Assembly: GCA_021811185.1 (NCBI GenBank)
Contig: JAJZPL010000011.1
Span: forward strand, 1-64,000
Source: a bacterium
GTDB taxonomy: Bacteria > Elusimicrobiota > Elusimicrobia > Elusimicrobiales > UBA9959
Length of the DNA stretch: 64,000 bases
Direction of reading: 5' to 3'
The notes below the pieces were generated by a model. It worked only from the letters and a program-made list of their open reading frames with translations, had not been told where the DNA came from and searched no databases. The first letter of the stretch is position 1. The number at the start of each line of letters is the position of its first letter. Shown here piece by piece: positions 1 through 7,155 of this stretch. The translations under genes were made by a program, and so were the position numbers.

Positions 1-1
1 G

Positions 2-172
2 CTGATCCTGTGCAAGTCCAAAGAGCGGGTTATTGCTGAATACGCTTTGCGCGATATTAGCAAGCCGATCGGCATAGCCAACTGGCGCACAAAACTGGTT
101 GCTTCTCTGCCGACAGAGCTTAAAGGCCAATTGCCGACAATAAAAGAAATAGAGAAGGAGTTGGGAAGTTAG
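2..172 (+). CDS. C-terminal end of a DUF1016 (YhcG-type) PDDEXK nuclease-domain protein, truncated by the window edge
   Basis: An open frame enters from the left edge and stops at TAG 170-172, leaving 56 codons. The visible residues, including LILCKSKERVIAEYALRDI and the closing LPTIKEIEKEL, match the C-terminal signature I know from the DUF1016/YhcG family (PDDEXK nuclease superfamily). That family is often found next to restriction-modification or mobile genes. The start and most of the catalytic domain lie outside the window, so nuclease activity is a family-based statement. A phage-type ORF6N gene follows, which fits an accessory region. Confidence 0.75.
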   Translation: MILCKSKERVIAEYALRDISKPIGIANWRTKLVASLPTELKGQLPTIKEIEKELGS

Positions 173-254
173 ATGCAGTGAGTGCAATATTTGCACATAC
201 TGGGCAGAATGTGAGGGGCAACTGACAAAGATGCTTTGACAGTTAAAGTATAGG

Positions 255-279
255 AACTATCCGGATTTCCCGGATAGTT
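255..279. other. Perfect 10-bp inverted repeat (hairpin) between two genes
   Basis: Positions 255-264 are the exact reverse complement of 270-279 with a 5-nt loop. No T-run follows on either strand, so it is not a standard intrinsic terminator. It may mark the end of the upstream transcript or be an operator for the ORF6N gene that starts at 314. Confidence 0.5.
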
Positions 280-313
280 GCGGGATAGAAAAGGAAGTAA
301 ACCGGGGAGGGGT

Positions 314-685
314 ATGGATATCAAGGAGCCTGTAATTAAAATAAAAAAAGGGGTGTTTACGGCGCGGGGGTTGCGCGTTGTGGCAGCAGCCGACGCGGCA
401 GAGTTCTACGAGGTTACGCCCCATGCGCTGCTGTGCGCCGTGGCGCGCAATCCGCGCAAGTTCACGCGGCAGTTCATGTTCCGCCTTACCCGGCGCGAGC
501 AGGCCGCGGCGCCGGCGCTCAGGAAGCTGCGCAGGCCGCCGCTGGTCTTTACGGAAACTGGCGTCTCCATGCTTTCCACCGTGCTTAAAAGCGGCAAAGC
601 CGCGCGGATAAACGTGGAAATAGTGCGCGAGGTGGTCCGCACGCTGAAAAGCCTGGGCCTGAGCGCCTGGGATATGTTGCGGTAA
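314..685 (+). CDS. ORF6N-domain protein (phage antirepressor/KilA-N-associated type)
   Basis: The 123-residue product has the ORF6N pattern: a YEVTPHALLCAVARN segment, then the FTRQFMFRLTRRE core, then VFTETGVSMLSTVLKS near residue 85. ORF6N domains are DNA-binding-type modules of phage antirepressors and occur widely on chromosomes as single-domain proteins of unknown target. The ATG at 314 is chosen because a purine-rich GGGGAGGGG precedes it; an in-frame start at 278 would lie inside the hairpin. Its neighbour, the DUF1016 gene, is also accessory in many genomes. Function beyond the domain assignment is unknown. Confidence 0.75.
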   Translation: MDIKEPVIKIKKGVFTARGLRVVAAADAAEFYEVTPHALLCAVARNPRKFTRQFMFRLTRREQAAAPALRKLRRPPLVFTETGVSMLSTVLKSGKAARINVEIVREVVRTLKSLGLSAWDMLR

Positions 686-772
686 CTGTTTGATACGACA
701 GCCGCTCATTCGGGCTGGTGCTTGTCCTGCGCGGTCCGGTTTTGTATCATGGGAAAAATAGTTGGGGGGATC

Positions 773-1315
773 ATGAAAAAGCTGGCGCTCAGTAAAGCAT
801 TTATGCTGATAGAGCCGGGGCCGGTGGTGCTGGTGACCACGGCGGACGGCGGGAAAAAGAACGTGATGACCATCTCCTGGACGATGGTGATGGATTTTAC
901 GCCGCGCTTCGCCCTGCTCACCGGCTCGTGGAACCATTCCTGCGCGGCCCTGCTGAAGACCGGGGAGTGCGTGCTGGCCATACCGGGCAAGGACCTGGCT
1001 GAGAAGGCCGTGCGCATAGGGTGCTGTTCCGGCAGCGACACCGACAAGTTCAAGAAGTTCGGGCTCACGCCGCTGGACGGCAGCAAGGTGAAGGCGCCGC
1101 TTATAAAAGAGTGCGTGGCCAACATAGAGTGCCGCGTGGTGGACCACATCAAGGAACACGACATCTTTGTGCTGGAGGGCGTGGCCGCCTGGACCGACGG
1201 CAAGCCCGCCGCCGGGCGCATGTTCCACGCCGTGGGCGACGGCACCTTTGTGCTGGACGGCCGCAAGGTGAGCCACCGCCGCCTGATGCGCGCCAAGCTC
1301 CCCGCCGGGGTCTAA
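773..1315 (+). CDS. Flavin reductase-like domain protein (FMN-binding split barrel)
   Basis: The 180-residue cytoplasmic protein has the split-barrel signature: an N-terminal VVLVTTADGGKKNVMTISW strand pair (FMN-binding region), then FALLTGSW and an ECVLAIPG segment. Family members bind FMN and reduce flavin or act as small oxidoreductases; the substrate here cannot be told. The ATG at 773 is preceded by GTTGGGGGGATC, a strong ribosome-binding site; an upstream in-frame ATG at 722 has none. A TATCAT hexamer at 745-750 could be its -10. It stands alone between the ORF6N gene and a lipocalin gene. Confidence 0.7.
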   Translation: MKKLALSKAFMLIEPGPVVLVTTADGGKKNVMTISWTMVMDFTPRFALLTGSWNHSCAALLKTGECVLAIPGKDLAEKAVRIGCCSGSDTDKFKKFGLTPLDGSKVKAPLIKECVANIECRVVDHIKEHDIFVLEGVAAWTDGKPAAGRMFHAVGDGTFVLDGRKVSHRRLMRAKLPAGV

Positions 1316-1347
1316 GCGGCACAGCCGGCCGTAATCCCGCCTTGGTT

Positions 1348-1358
1348 TATATTAGAAT
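1348..1358 (+). promoter_or_regulatory. Candidate -10 for a leaderless lipocalin transcript
   Basis: Overlapping TATATT (1348-1353) and TAGAAT (1353-1358) sit only 6 nt before the ATG at 1365, and no Shine-Dalgarno sequence lies between them. Transcription from this hexamer would begin at or next to the start codon. No clear -35 is visible. Confidence 0.45.
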
Positions 1359-1364
1359 AGTCAT

Positions 1365-1880
1365 ATGAAAAGATATCTTTGCGCTTTGCTGGCGCTGCTT
1401 GGCGGCTGCGCTGCCGCGCCCAGGGGCGTGGCGCCGGTGAGCGGCTTCGAGCTGCCGCGCTACTTAGGAACCTGGCATGAGATAGCCAGGCTGGACCATT
1501 CCTTCGAGCGCGGGCTTGTTAACGTAACGGCCGACTATTCCATGCGCGCGGACGGCGGCGTTAAGGTGGTTAACCGGGGTTATAAAGCCGCCGCCGGGGA
1601 GTGGAAGCAGGCCGAGGGCCGGGCCTATTTTACCGGCTCGCCCGACTTGGGGCAATTGAAGGTTAGCTTCTTCCGGCCTTTTTACGGCGGCTACAATATA
1701 GTGGAGCTGGACCGCGAAGGCTACACTTACGCGCTGGTGGCCGGCCCTTCGCTTAAATATCTTTGGATCCTGGCCCGCCAGCCCGAGCTGGACCCGGCTA
1801 TAAGAAAGCGCCTGGAGGCCAGAGCCGCCGAACTCGGCTATGATCCCCAAAAACTCATTTTCCCGGGTGCGGTAAAATGA
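1365..1880 (+). CDS. blc: Outer-membrane lipocalin lipoprotein (Blc-like)
   Basis: The 171-residue protein begins with a lipoprotein signal peptide (lipobox LGGC, Cys15). It then carries the lipocalin GxW motif in YLGTWHEIARLDHSFERG and the bacterial-lipocalin strand LKVSFFRPFYGGYNIVELD. Later it has YALVAGPSLKYLWILARQP, which is typical of Blc. Family members bind lysophospholipids or fatty acids at the outer membrane. The stop codon overlaps the next start (ATGA at 1877-1880), so it is translationally coupled to the DNA glycosylase-like gene. Symbol is by family resemblance. Confidence 0.85.
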   Translation: MKRYLCALLALLGGCAAAPRGVAPVSGFELPRYLGTWHEIARLDHSFERGLVNVTADYSMRADGGVKVVNRGYKAAAGEWKQAEGRAYFTGSPDLGQLKVSFFRPFYGGYNIVELDREGYTYALVAGPSLKYLWILARQPELDPAIRKRLEARAAELGYDPQKLIFPGAVK

Positions 1881-2203
1881 GGATCTGGGATATAGAACCG
1901 GGCCGGCTTTGCCGCAACCATCTGCTGGGCGAGCACCGGGAGCTGCATTGCATCTGGGTTGTGCTTACGCAGGGGAAGAAGGGCTACTCCCGGCACCCGG
2001 AGACCCTGCGCTGGCGCGGCCGCCTTAAGGCGCTGTACCTGCGCCACGCGGCGCTGGTAGCCGAAATGGAGCAGCGCGGCTACCGCCACCACAGCCCGCT
2101 GGAGAAAAAGCTGGCCACGGGCCGCGCCATGCAGGATATTTTTATAGATCCGCCGGCCAGGCAGCTTGAACTGCTGGCGGCCAAAAAATGCGGCTGCCGC
2201 TAA
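1877..2203 (+). CDS. Pyrimidine-dimer DNA glycosylase / endonuclease V-like protein
   Basis: This 108-residue protein opens with MRIWDIEPGRLCRNHLLGEH and contains GYSRHPETLRWRGRLKALY, the recognisable core of the bacterial family related to T4 endonuclease V (Pyr_excise). Those enzymes remove UV pyrimidine dimers; the residue after the initiator Met would supply the catalytic amine in the T4 enzyme. Here position 2 is Arg rather than Thr, so the same chemistry is not certain. It overlaps the lipocalin stop by 4 nt, implying co-transcription. Confidence 0.7.
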   Translation: MRIWDIEPGRLCRNHLLGEHRELHCIWVVLTQGKKGYSRHPETLRWRGRLKALYLRHAALVAEMEQRGYRHHSPLEKKLATGRAMQDIFIDPPARQLELLAAKKCGCR

Positions 2204-2221
2204 TTGCTAGTATGGGGAATA

Positions 2222-2623
2222 ATGAACCTTAAAATAATACCCGCGCGCGAAGCGCTTGACTGCGAAAGAGACCACGACGTGGACCGCTGGCGGAAGTTCG
2301 CCCGCCGCATTACGAAGAACCCTTACGTGCGGGATTTTTTGGCGCTGCGGGACAAAGACGAATGCGCCTGGTGCGGGCAGAAGATAACCGACGGCGGGGA
2401 CGTTCACCATACCACCTATGACCACGACTGCTCCTTTTCCGGAACCATCGTGGTGCGGCAGCAGACGGTGCAGCGGCATTCCAGGAAGCGCGAGGTGCCC
2501 GACTGCGAGCGCTGCCGGGCCGGCGACGAGGTGCGGTTCGACGCCTGCATGAAGCGCCTGGTGCTGGTGCACAAGCCCTGCAACATAGAGATCTCTGCCA
2601 GTAAAGGGGACAGGCTACTTTAA
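2222..2623 (+). CDS. Small cysteine/histidine-rich HNH-like protein of unknown function
   Basis: The 133-residue product has a zinc-finger arrangement: CAWCGQ near residue 53, VHHTTYDHDC near 70, a CERC pair near 98 and FDACMKRLVLVHKPCN near the end. The spacing resembles a degenerate HNH endonuclease or a treble-clef zinc fold. I cannot place it in a named family. I prefer ATG 2222 over a TTG at 2204. A TAGTAT hexamer (2208-2213) lies just upstream of the start, as in other possible leaderless genes here. Two copies of GGGGACAGGC surround its stop codon. Confidence 0.5.
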   Translation: MNLKIIPAREALDCERDHDVDRWRKFARRITKNPYVRDFLALRDKDECAWCGQKITDGGDVHHTTYDHDCSFSGTIVVRQQTVQRHSRKREVPDCERCRAGDEVRFDACMKRLVLVHKPCNIEISASKGDRLL

Positions 2624-2651
2624 TTCTAGGGAAATGGGGACAGGCCCCATT

Positions 2652-2685
2652 AACAAACCCGGGGCAGCCCCCGGGTTTGTTTATT
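2652..2685 (+). terminator. Intrinsic terminator after the HNH-like gene
   Basis: A 13-bp perfect stem (2652-2664 with 2669-2681) closes a 4-nt loop and is followed by TTATT. It separates the HNH-like gene from the NmrA-like gene. Confidence 0.75.
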
Positions 2686-2728
2686 CCCGGGCGATTTGTT
2701 AGGATTGCCGCAGGGGAAAGGAGATATC

Positions 2729-3340
2729 ATGAACATAGCTATTATCGGCGCCACGGGCAACGTGGGTACCAGGCTGGCTGCTGAATTGCTTATGCGGGGG
2801 CACAAGGTTACCGGGATAGCGCGTCACCCGGAAAAGCTGGCGCCACGCAAAGGCCTGGCCGTAAAAGCGGCCGACGTTAACGACCTGGACGGCCTGGCCG
2901 CGGCCCTGGCCGGCCACAACGCTGTTATCAGCTCGGTCAGGTTTACGGGGCTGGATATTAAGAAGCTGCTGGCGGCGGTAAAGAAGGCCGGCGTTAAAAG
3001 GCTGCTCGTGGTGGGCGGGGCGGGCAGCCTGGAGGCGGCGCCGGGCCTGCGGCTGCTGGACGCCCCGGGTTTCCCCGCGGAATATAAAGAAGAAGCTTCG
3101 GCCGGGGCGGCTTTTCTCGACGCGCTGCGCCGGGAGCGCGAGCTGGACTGGACTTTCCTTTCCCCGTCGGCGCTGTTCGCGCCGGGCGCGCGCACCGGCA
3201 AGTTCCGGCTGGGCACGGACCAGCTGCTTACCGACGCCGGCGGCGTCAGCCATATCTCCATGGAGGATTTCGCCATAGCGATGGCGGACGAGCTGGAGCG
3301 CCCCCGCCATTCCCGCGCCCGGTTCACCGTCGGGTACTGA
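2729..3340 (+). CDS. NAD(P)-binding NmrA/SDR-like epimerase family protein
   Basis: The 203-residue protein starts with MNIAIIGATGNVGTRLAAEL, a Rossmann GxxGxxG nucleotide-binding turn, and continues with VTGIARHPEKL. The VVGGAGSLE and WTFLSPSALFAPGARTGKF segments are typical of the YwnB/NmrA-like atypical SDR group. Such proteins are NAD(P)H-dependent reductases or redox sensors; the substrate is unknown. The ATG at 2729 has a strong GGGGAAAGGAG ribosome-binding site. It is a single gene flanked by terminators at 2652 and 3356. Confidence 0.8.
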   Translation: MNIAIIGATGNVGTRLAAELLMRGHKVTGIARHPEKLAPRKGLAVKAADVNDLDGLAAALAGHNAVISSVRFTGLDIKKLLAAVKKAGVKRLLVVGGAGSLEAAPGLRLLDAPGFPAEYKEEASAGAAFLDALRRERELDWTFLSPSALFAPGARTGKFRLGTDQLLTDAGGVSHISMEDFAIAMADELERPRHSRARFTVGY

Positions 3341-3355
3341 AAAACTTAGCGGAAA

Positions 3356-3385
3356 AAAAGACCGGAGGTTCGCCTCCGGTCTTTT
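3356..3385. terminator. Bidirectional intrinsic terminator
   Basis: Stem 3356-3368 / 3373-3385 with a TTCG tetraloop, A-run on the left and T-run on the right. It lies between the convergent NmrA-like (plus) and ankyrin/FlgO (minus) genes and can serve both. Confidence 0.85.
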
Positions 3386-3399
3386 GCTTTTATGCGGGA

Positions 3400-4311
3400 T
3401 CAATCCACCCAGTCTTTCTTCACCTGGGCGGTAACGGCGGCGGCGGCCTGGCCCGATTCCACGCTGGCCAGCCGGATGTTCAGCTCGAGCACCTTGCCGG
3501 GCAGCTCCACCATGCCGCCCAGCACCAGGAGGTCCGCGCCCAGCATGCGGCCTACGCGCTTGGCGGATTCCTGGTCTATGGCGCCGGCGTTCTGCAGCTT
3601 CAGCTCGCCCAGGACTTTTTCTATCTGTTTGCGCTCCACCACTTTAAGCGTGCCGTGGTTTATCAGCTCGGTGCTGAAGCGCTCGGCCACCACGCTGCCG
3701 TCCCCGGAGGCGCGGCCGTCGGCGTAGGAGAAGCCGGCCACCGCTATGGTCTTGCCTTCGCCCTTGTAAGCTTTAAGGATGGAGGCCACTATGGGGCCGT
3801 ACTCGCCGGCGTTCTTGGCGCTGCCGGCGGTAAGGCCCAGGTTTTTATTTATGGCGGCCTGGATCATGGCGGTCACGGCCGTATTGCCGCGGTGCTGCGC
3901 TATCTCCAGCGGGGTAAGCTCGTCTAGCCGGTTTAAATTTTCATTAACGGTCAAGCCGCAGCCGGAGGCCACGGCCGTGCCGGGCTCGGGGGCGGCGCCT
4001 TTCTGCAGCAGCATCTGCACCATGGCGGTATTTCCCACCGCGGCGGCTACGTGCAGCGGGGTGCACCTGGCGAAGCCTTTCTCGTTGACGTCCGCGCCGC
4101 TGTCGATAAGCAGCCGCGCGGCTTCCACGTGCGCGTAATAGACGGCGTTGTCGAGCGGCGTGGCGTGAAGCCTGCGCGCGTTTACGTCGGCCCCTTTGGC
4201 TATCAGCGCGCGCATGGCGGGCAGGTCGCCCGTTTCAGCGGCCTTGTGCAGCGGGGTGGCGCAGCCGGCGGCCAGCACGCAGACAAGTAAAATTCCAGAA
4301 ATATTTCGCAT
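3400..4311 (-). CDS. Lipoprotein with ankyrin repeats and a C-terminal FlgO/CsgG-like domain
   Basis: The 303-residue protein has a lipoprotein signal peptide (LAAGC, Cys17). Three to four ankyrin repeats follow over residues 20-130 (TPLHKAAETGD, TPLDNAVYYAHVEAARLLI, TPLHVAAAVGN, TPLEIAQHRGN). The C-terminal half contains KTIAVAGFSYADGR and LKVVERKQIEKVLGEL with MLGADLLVLGGMVEL, the pattern of the FlgO/LPP20/CsgG lipoprotein group. FlgO-type domains sit at the outer membrane. The ankyrin-FlgO pairing is uncommon; a periplasm-facing scaffold is my inference. It is transcribed alone, convergent with the NmrA-like gene. Confidence 0.75.
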   Translation of the reverse strand: MRNISGILLVCVLAAGCATPLHKAAETGDLPAMRALIAKGADVNARRLHATPLDNAVYYAHVEAARLLIDSGADVNEKGFARCTPLHVAAAVGNTAMVQMLLQKGAAPEPGTAVASGCGLTVNENLNRLDELTPLEIAQHRGNTAVTAMIQAAINKNLGLTAGSAKNAGEYGPIVASILKAYKGEGKTIAVAGFSYADGRASGDGSVVAERFSTELINHGTLKVVERKQIEKVLGELKLQNAGAIDQESAKRVGRMLGADLLVLGGMVELPGKVLELNIRLASVESGQAAAAVTAQVKKDWVD

Positions 4312-4370
4312 TAACCCTCCAACCGTCTTTTCTATTTTACATGATTAAGCGCGGCGGGAACGCAAAAACA

Positions 4371-4376
4371 TATAAT
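4371..4376 (+). promoter_or_regulatory. Consensus -10 (TATAAT) 9 nt before a start codon
   Basis: A perfect TATAAT ends 9 nt before ATG 4386. No Shine-Dalgarno is present in the short gap, so the transcript would be leaderless or nearly so. Confidence 0.55.
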
Positions 4377-4385
4377 TGTGTTGTT

Positions 4386-5621
4386 ATGAAGATCACCATT
4401 CACCGCGGGGCGGCCGGGCCCGGGGCCTGCGTGGAGCTGGCCGCGGCCAAGGGCCGGCTGCTGCTGGACTGCGGCGCGCCGCTGGACCTGCCCGGGCTTT
4501 ACGAAAAATCCTCGCCGCCGCTGCTGGCGGTGCTGGTCTCGCATCCGCACCTGGGCCATTACGCCGGGGTGCTGGGCGAGCCGCTGCGCCCTGGCCTGCA
4601 GGTCTACATGTCCGAGGTGATGGAGGAGATCGCGCGCCTGCCGGGCAAGATGTCGGGCAAGGGCGCCGAACTGCCCAAGGGCATTCTGCATTACAGCCGC
4701 AACCGCCGGTTCACGGTGGGCCCCTTCGCCGTTACGCCTTATTTGATGGACCACACCTCGGCGGAGGCCTACGCCTTTCTCGTGGAGGCCGAAGGCCAGA
4801 AAGTGCTGTACACCGGGCATTTCCGCGAGCACGGCAATAAAATTTTCAAACAGTTCCTGGCGGTGAAGACCGGGCCGGTGGACGCGCTGGTAGTGGACGG
4901 CGCGGGCGCGGGCCTGGAGAAAGGCCCCGACGAGGAGGAAGTGCTGGACCACGTGGAGCCCATGCTGAAGGGGCGGCGCGGGGCGCTGTACTTCATGTGC
5001 GCCGGGCAGGACATGGGCCTGCTGGCCCGCCTGGCTTACCTGGCCAGGAACACCAAGCGCTTCCTGGTGGTGGACGGCTACACGGCGCTGGCGCTGGAGC
5101 GCATGAAGGAGCTGGCGCTGAAGCAGGGCGTGGAGCTGAAGCTCCCCGGCCTGGACACCGAGTACCTGCGCGTGATCCGCAACGCGGCCACGCAGCGCAT
5201 CTACCGGCTTTCGGAATACAAAGAAATTTTCGCGCGGATGCGGCCCAAGCTTTACGGCTGGGACTGGGTGCGCGCCAACCTGCCCAAGCTGGTGATCCCG
5301 GTGCGGGCCAACTCGCAGCTGTGGGTGGAAGAAGAGGTGAGGGACCTCGCCAACGCTTCTTTTATCTGTTCCGGCTGGGACGATTACGCCGAGGAGCCCG
5401 GCATGGCGGGAACGCGTGATTGGTTCAGGGCGCGGCGCCTGCCCGAGACCGAGGTCCCGACCACCGGCCACGCCTACTTCTCCACCATCCGCAAGCTCGA
5501 CGAGAACCGGAAGCCGCGTTACATTATTCCCTTTAATACGGCTTGCCCGGAGAAGTTCTCCCACACCTTCGGCAAGCGCGCCAAGCTGCTGGCCGACGGC
5601 GAAGAATTCACGCTGGAATAA
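4386..5621 (+). CDS. RNase J-like metallo-beta-lactamase-fold protein with altered metal ligands
   Basis: This 411-residue cytoplasmic protein has the RNase J/beta-CASP order: an N-terminal MBL motif near residue 53, a beta-CASP middle and a late PTTGHAYFSTIRKL resembling the RNase J GHA motif. The ligands differ from the family: the usual HxHxDH reads HPHLGH (His53, His55, His58, with Gly57 in place of Asp), and the TGD aspartate is replaced in YTGHF (His145). His123 in LMDHTS remains. RNase J enzymes process RNA with two zinc ions; this variant may bind one metal or have a different activity. It is a stand-alone gene with an unusually short leader. Confidence 0.7.
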   Translation: MKITIHRGAAGPGACVELAAAKGRLLLDCGAPLDLPGLYEKSSPPLLAVLVSHPHLGHYAGVLGEPLRPGLQVYMSEVMEEIARLPGKMSGKGAELPKGILHYSRNRRFTVGPFAVTPYLMDHTSAEAYAFLVEAEGQKVLYTGHFREHGNKIFKQFLAVKTGPVDALVVDGAGAGLEKGPDEEEVLDHVEPMLKGRRGALYFMCAGQDMGLLARLAYLARNTKRFLVVDGYTALALERMKELALKQGVELKLPGLDTEYLRVIRNAATQRIYRLSEYKEIFARMRPKLYGWDWVRANLPKLVIPVRANSQLWVEEEVRDLANASFICSGWDDYAEEPGMAGTRDWFRARRLPETEVPTTGHAYFSTIRKLDENRKPRYIIPFNTACPEKFSHTFGKRAKLLADGEEFTLE

Positions 5622-5640
5622 TTTAAAAAATATTTTTCCA

Positions 5641-5662
5641 ACCCGACACGCCCTTGTCGGGT
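5641..5662 (+). other. Hairpin after the MBL-fold gene
   Basis: Stem 5641-5648 / 5655-5662 with a 6-nt loop. It is not followed by a T-run, so it is a weak terminator candidate or leader structure ahead of ssb. Confidence 0.4.
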
Positions 5663-5726
5663 TCGCCTGCTATGCTATTTGTAACAGCAAGTGAGCTCCA
5701 TGGAAAAAATTCGGCAAGGGGGAGTT

Positions 5727-6212
5727 ATGGGGAACTTGAACAGGGTTATGCTGATAGGGCGGCTTACGCGGGAACCGGAGGTGACGGAGTTCAAGAACGG
5801 CGGCAAGGTGGCCAACCTGGGCTTTGCCGTGCACAATACGCGCAAGAACGCGCAGACCGGCGAGTGGGAGGAGACGCCGGTGTGGCTGAACATGAAGGCC
5901 TACAACCACGAGCACGGCAGGAAGCTCGCCGACCTGGCGGCCAAGCTGCACAAGGGAAAGCAGGTGTTCGTGGAAGGGCACCTGGTGCTGGAGCAGTGGG
6001 ACGGCAAGGAAGACGGCAAGCACCATTCCAAGCTGCTGGTTTACGTGGACGCCGTGGAATTCCTGGGCGAGAAGCGCCCGGAGGCGGACGAAGCCGGGGG
6101 CGAGCCCGGGGCCGAAGGCCCCGCGGACCACGCGCCGGGCGAGCACGTGGCGGACGCCGGCTGGCCGGAGGAACCGGCCGCGAAACCGGCCAAAGCGGGC
6201 CGCCGCAAATAG
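5727..6212 (+). CDS. ssb: Single-stranded DNA-binding protein
   Basis: The 161-residue protein carries the bacterial SSB OB-fold: LNRVMLIGRLTREPEV at the start, then VANLGFAVHNTR, WLNMKAYN and KQVFVEGHLVLEQWD. It binds single-stranded DNA in replication and repair. After residue 125 the tail is low-complexity, rich in Glu, Ala, Gly and Pro, and ends AKAGRRK. The acidic DDDIPF-type tip that recruits partners in many SSBs is missing, so this may be an accessory paralogue. ATG 5727 has GGGGGAG upstream; an earlier in-frame ATG at 5700 lacks it. Confidence 0.9.
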   Translation: MGNLNRVMLIGRLTREPEVTEFKNGGKVANLGFAVHNTRKNAQTGEWEETPVWLNMKAYNHEHGRKLADLAAKLHKGKQVFVEGHLVLEQWDGKEDGKHHSKLLVYVDAVEFLGEKRPEADEAGGEPGAEGPADHAPGEHVADAGWPEEPAAKPAKAGRRK

Positions 6213-6302
6213 CGCGGCGGCGGGAGGGGCGGTTATGCGCGGACGCTGATGACTTTATGAATATTTCTCCCGTAAAGCCATCAGCCTCCCCGTATTTTCC
6301 GC

Positions 6303-6308
6303 TATAAT
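6303..6308 (+). promoter_or_regulatory. Consensus -10 (TATAAT) 6 nt before a start codon
   Basis: A perfect TATAAT lies 6 nt before the ATG at 6315 and there is no ribosome-binding site, consistent with a leaderless mRNA for the exonuclease gene. Confidence 0.55.
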
Positions 6309-6314
6309 TTAACC

Positions 6315-6890
6315 ATGTACTTATTTTTCGACACCGAAACTACCGGGCTGCCTAAAAGCTGGAGGGCGCCCGTTACCGACCTGAACAACTGGCCGCGCCT
6401 GATCCAGCTGGCCTATCTGCTGGCGGACGCCGACGGTAAAACGCTGGCCGGCGGGGATTACATAATAAAGCCCGTCGGGTTCACCATCCCCGAGGACGCG
6501 GCCAGGATCCACGGCATTACCACGGAGCGCGCGCTTAAAGAAGGCGTAGATCTTAAGACCGTGCTGCTGGAGTTCCAGGCGGCGCTCGGGCGGGCGGAAT
6601 ACCTTATTGCCCACAATATCAGTTTCGACGAGAAGATCATGGGCGCGGAATTCCTGCGCAACGGCCTGCCGAACGCTATTCCGTCCAAGAAACAGATCTG
6701 CACCATGAACAGCTCCACCGAGTTCTGCGCCATTCCCGGGCCTTACGGCAATAAATGGCCCAAGCTGGCCGAGCTGCATAACAAGCTGTTCCAGACGGAC
6801 TTCGAAGGCGCGCATAACGCCGCCGCCGACATAGCCGCCACGGCCAAATGTTTCTGGGAGCTTAAAAAGCTGGGCGTGATAAAGCTTTAG
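6315..6890 (+). CDS. DnaQ-like 3'-5' exonuclease (DEDDh)
   Basis: The 191-residue protein has the exonuclease motifs in order: FFDTETTGLP (Exo I, Asp and Glu), IAHNISFDEKI (Exo II) and AHNAAADIAATAKCF (Exo III with the DEDDh histidine). The length fits a stand-alone proofreading-type or RNase T-like exonuclease. An insertion with two cysteines (IPSKKQICTMNSSTEFC) sits between motifs II and III. It begins directly after a consensus -10, and a small zinc-finger gene follows 4 nt after its stop, suggesting one transcript through 9737. Confidence 0.85.
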   Translation: MYLFFDTETTGLPKSWRAPVTDLNNWPRLIQLAYLLADADGKTLAGGDYIIKPVGFTIPEDAARIHGITTERALKEGVDLKTVLLEFQAALGRAEYLIAHNISFDEKIMGAEFLRNGLPNAIPSKKQICTMNSSTEFCAIPGPYGNKWPKLAELHNKLFQTDFEGAHNAAADIAATAKCFWELKKLGVIKL

Positions 6891-6894
6891 GGGT

Positions 6895-7155
6895 ATGACG
6901 GAAAAAGAAGAGGACATCTTTAAGAGCTTCGCCGCGGGCGAGGCGCCCAAGGTAAGCATGCCGCCGGGCATGCGCCGGGAACTGGAGGCCAGAGTCAAAG
7001 CCCTGGCCGCCGAAGACCCCGTTTGCCCGGAGTGCAAAACGCGCATGGTGCTGCGTATAGCGCAGGCCGGCCCCAACCCCGGCTCCAAGTTCTGGGGCTG
7101 CGCCAACTATCCTAAGTGCCGCGCCACCATCCCCTTTGCGGCGGACAAACGATGA
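6895..7155 (+). CDS. Small topoisomerase-type C4 zinc-finger protein
   Basis: The 86-residue protein has an N-terminal charged helix, then CPECKTRM followed about 20 residues later by FWGCANYPKCRATIPF. This is the spacing of the C4 zinc finger at the C-terminus of bacterial topoisomerase I (GxFWGCxxYPxC). A separate small protein with this finger probably binds single-stranded nucleic acid. It lies 4 nt after the DnaQ-like gene and its stop overlaps the next start (ATGA, 7152-7155), so the three genes are likely coupled. Confidence 0.75.
   Translation: MTEKEEDIFKSFAAGEAPKVSMPPGMRRELEARVKALAAEDPVCPECKTRMVLRIAQAGPNPGSKFWGCANYPKCRATIPFAADKR

Noticed and set aside
255-279. Rho-independent terminator
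   Set aside because: The stem is perfect but neither strand has a T-run after it; listed only as a hairpin.
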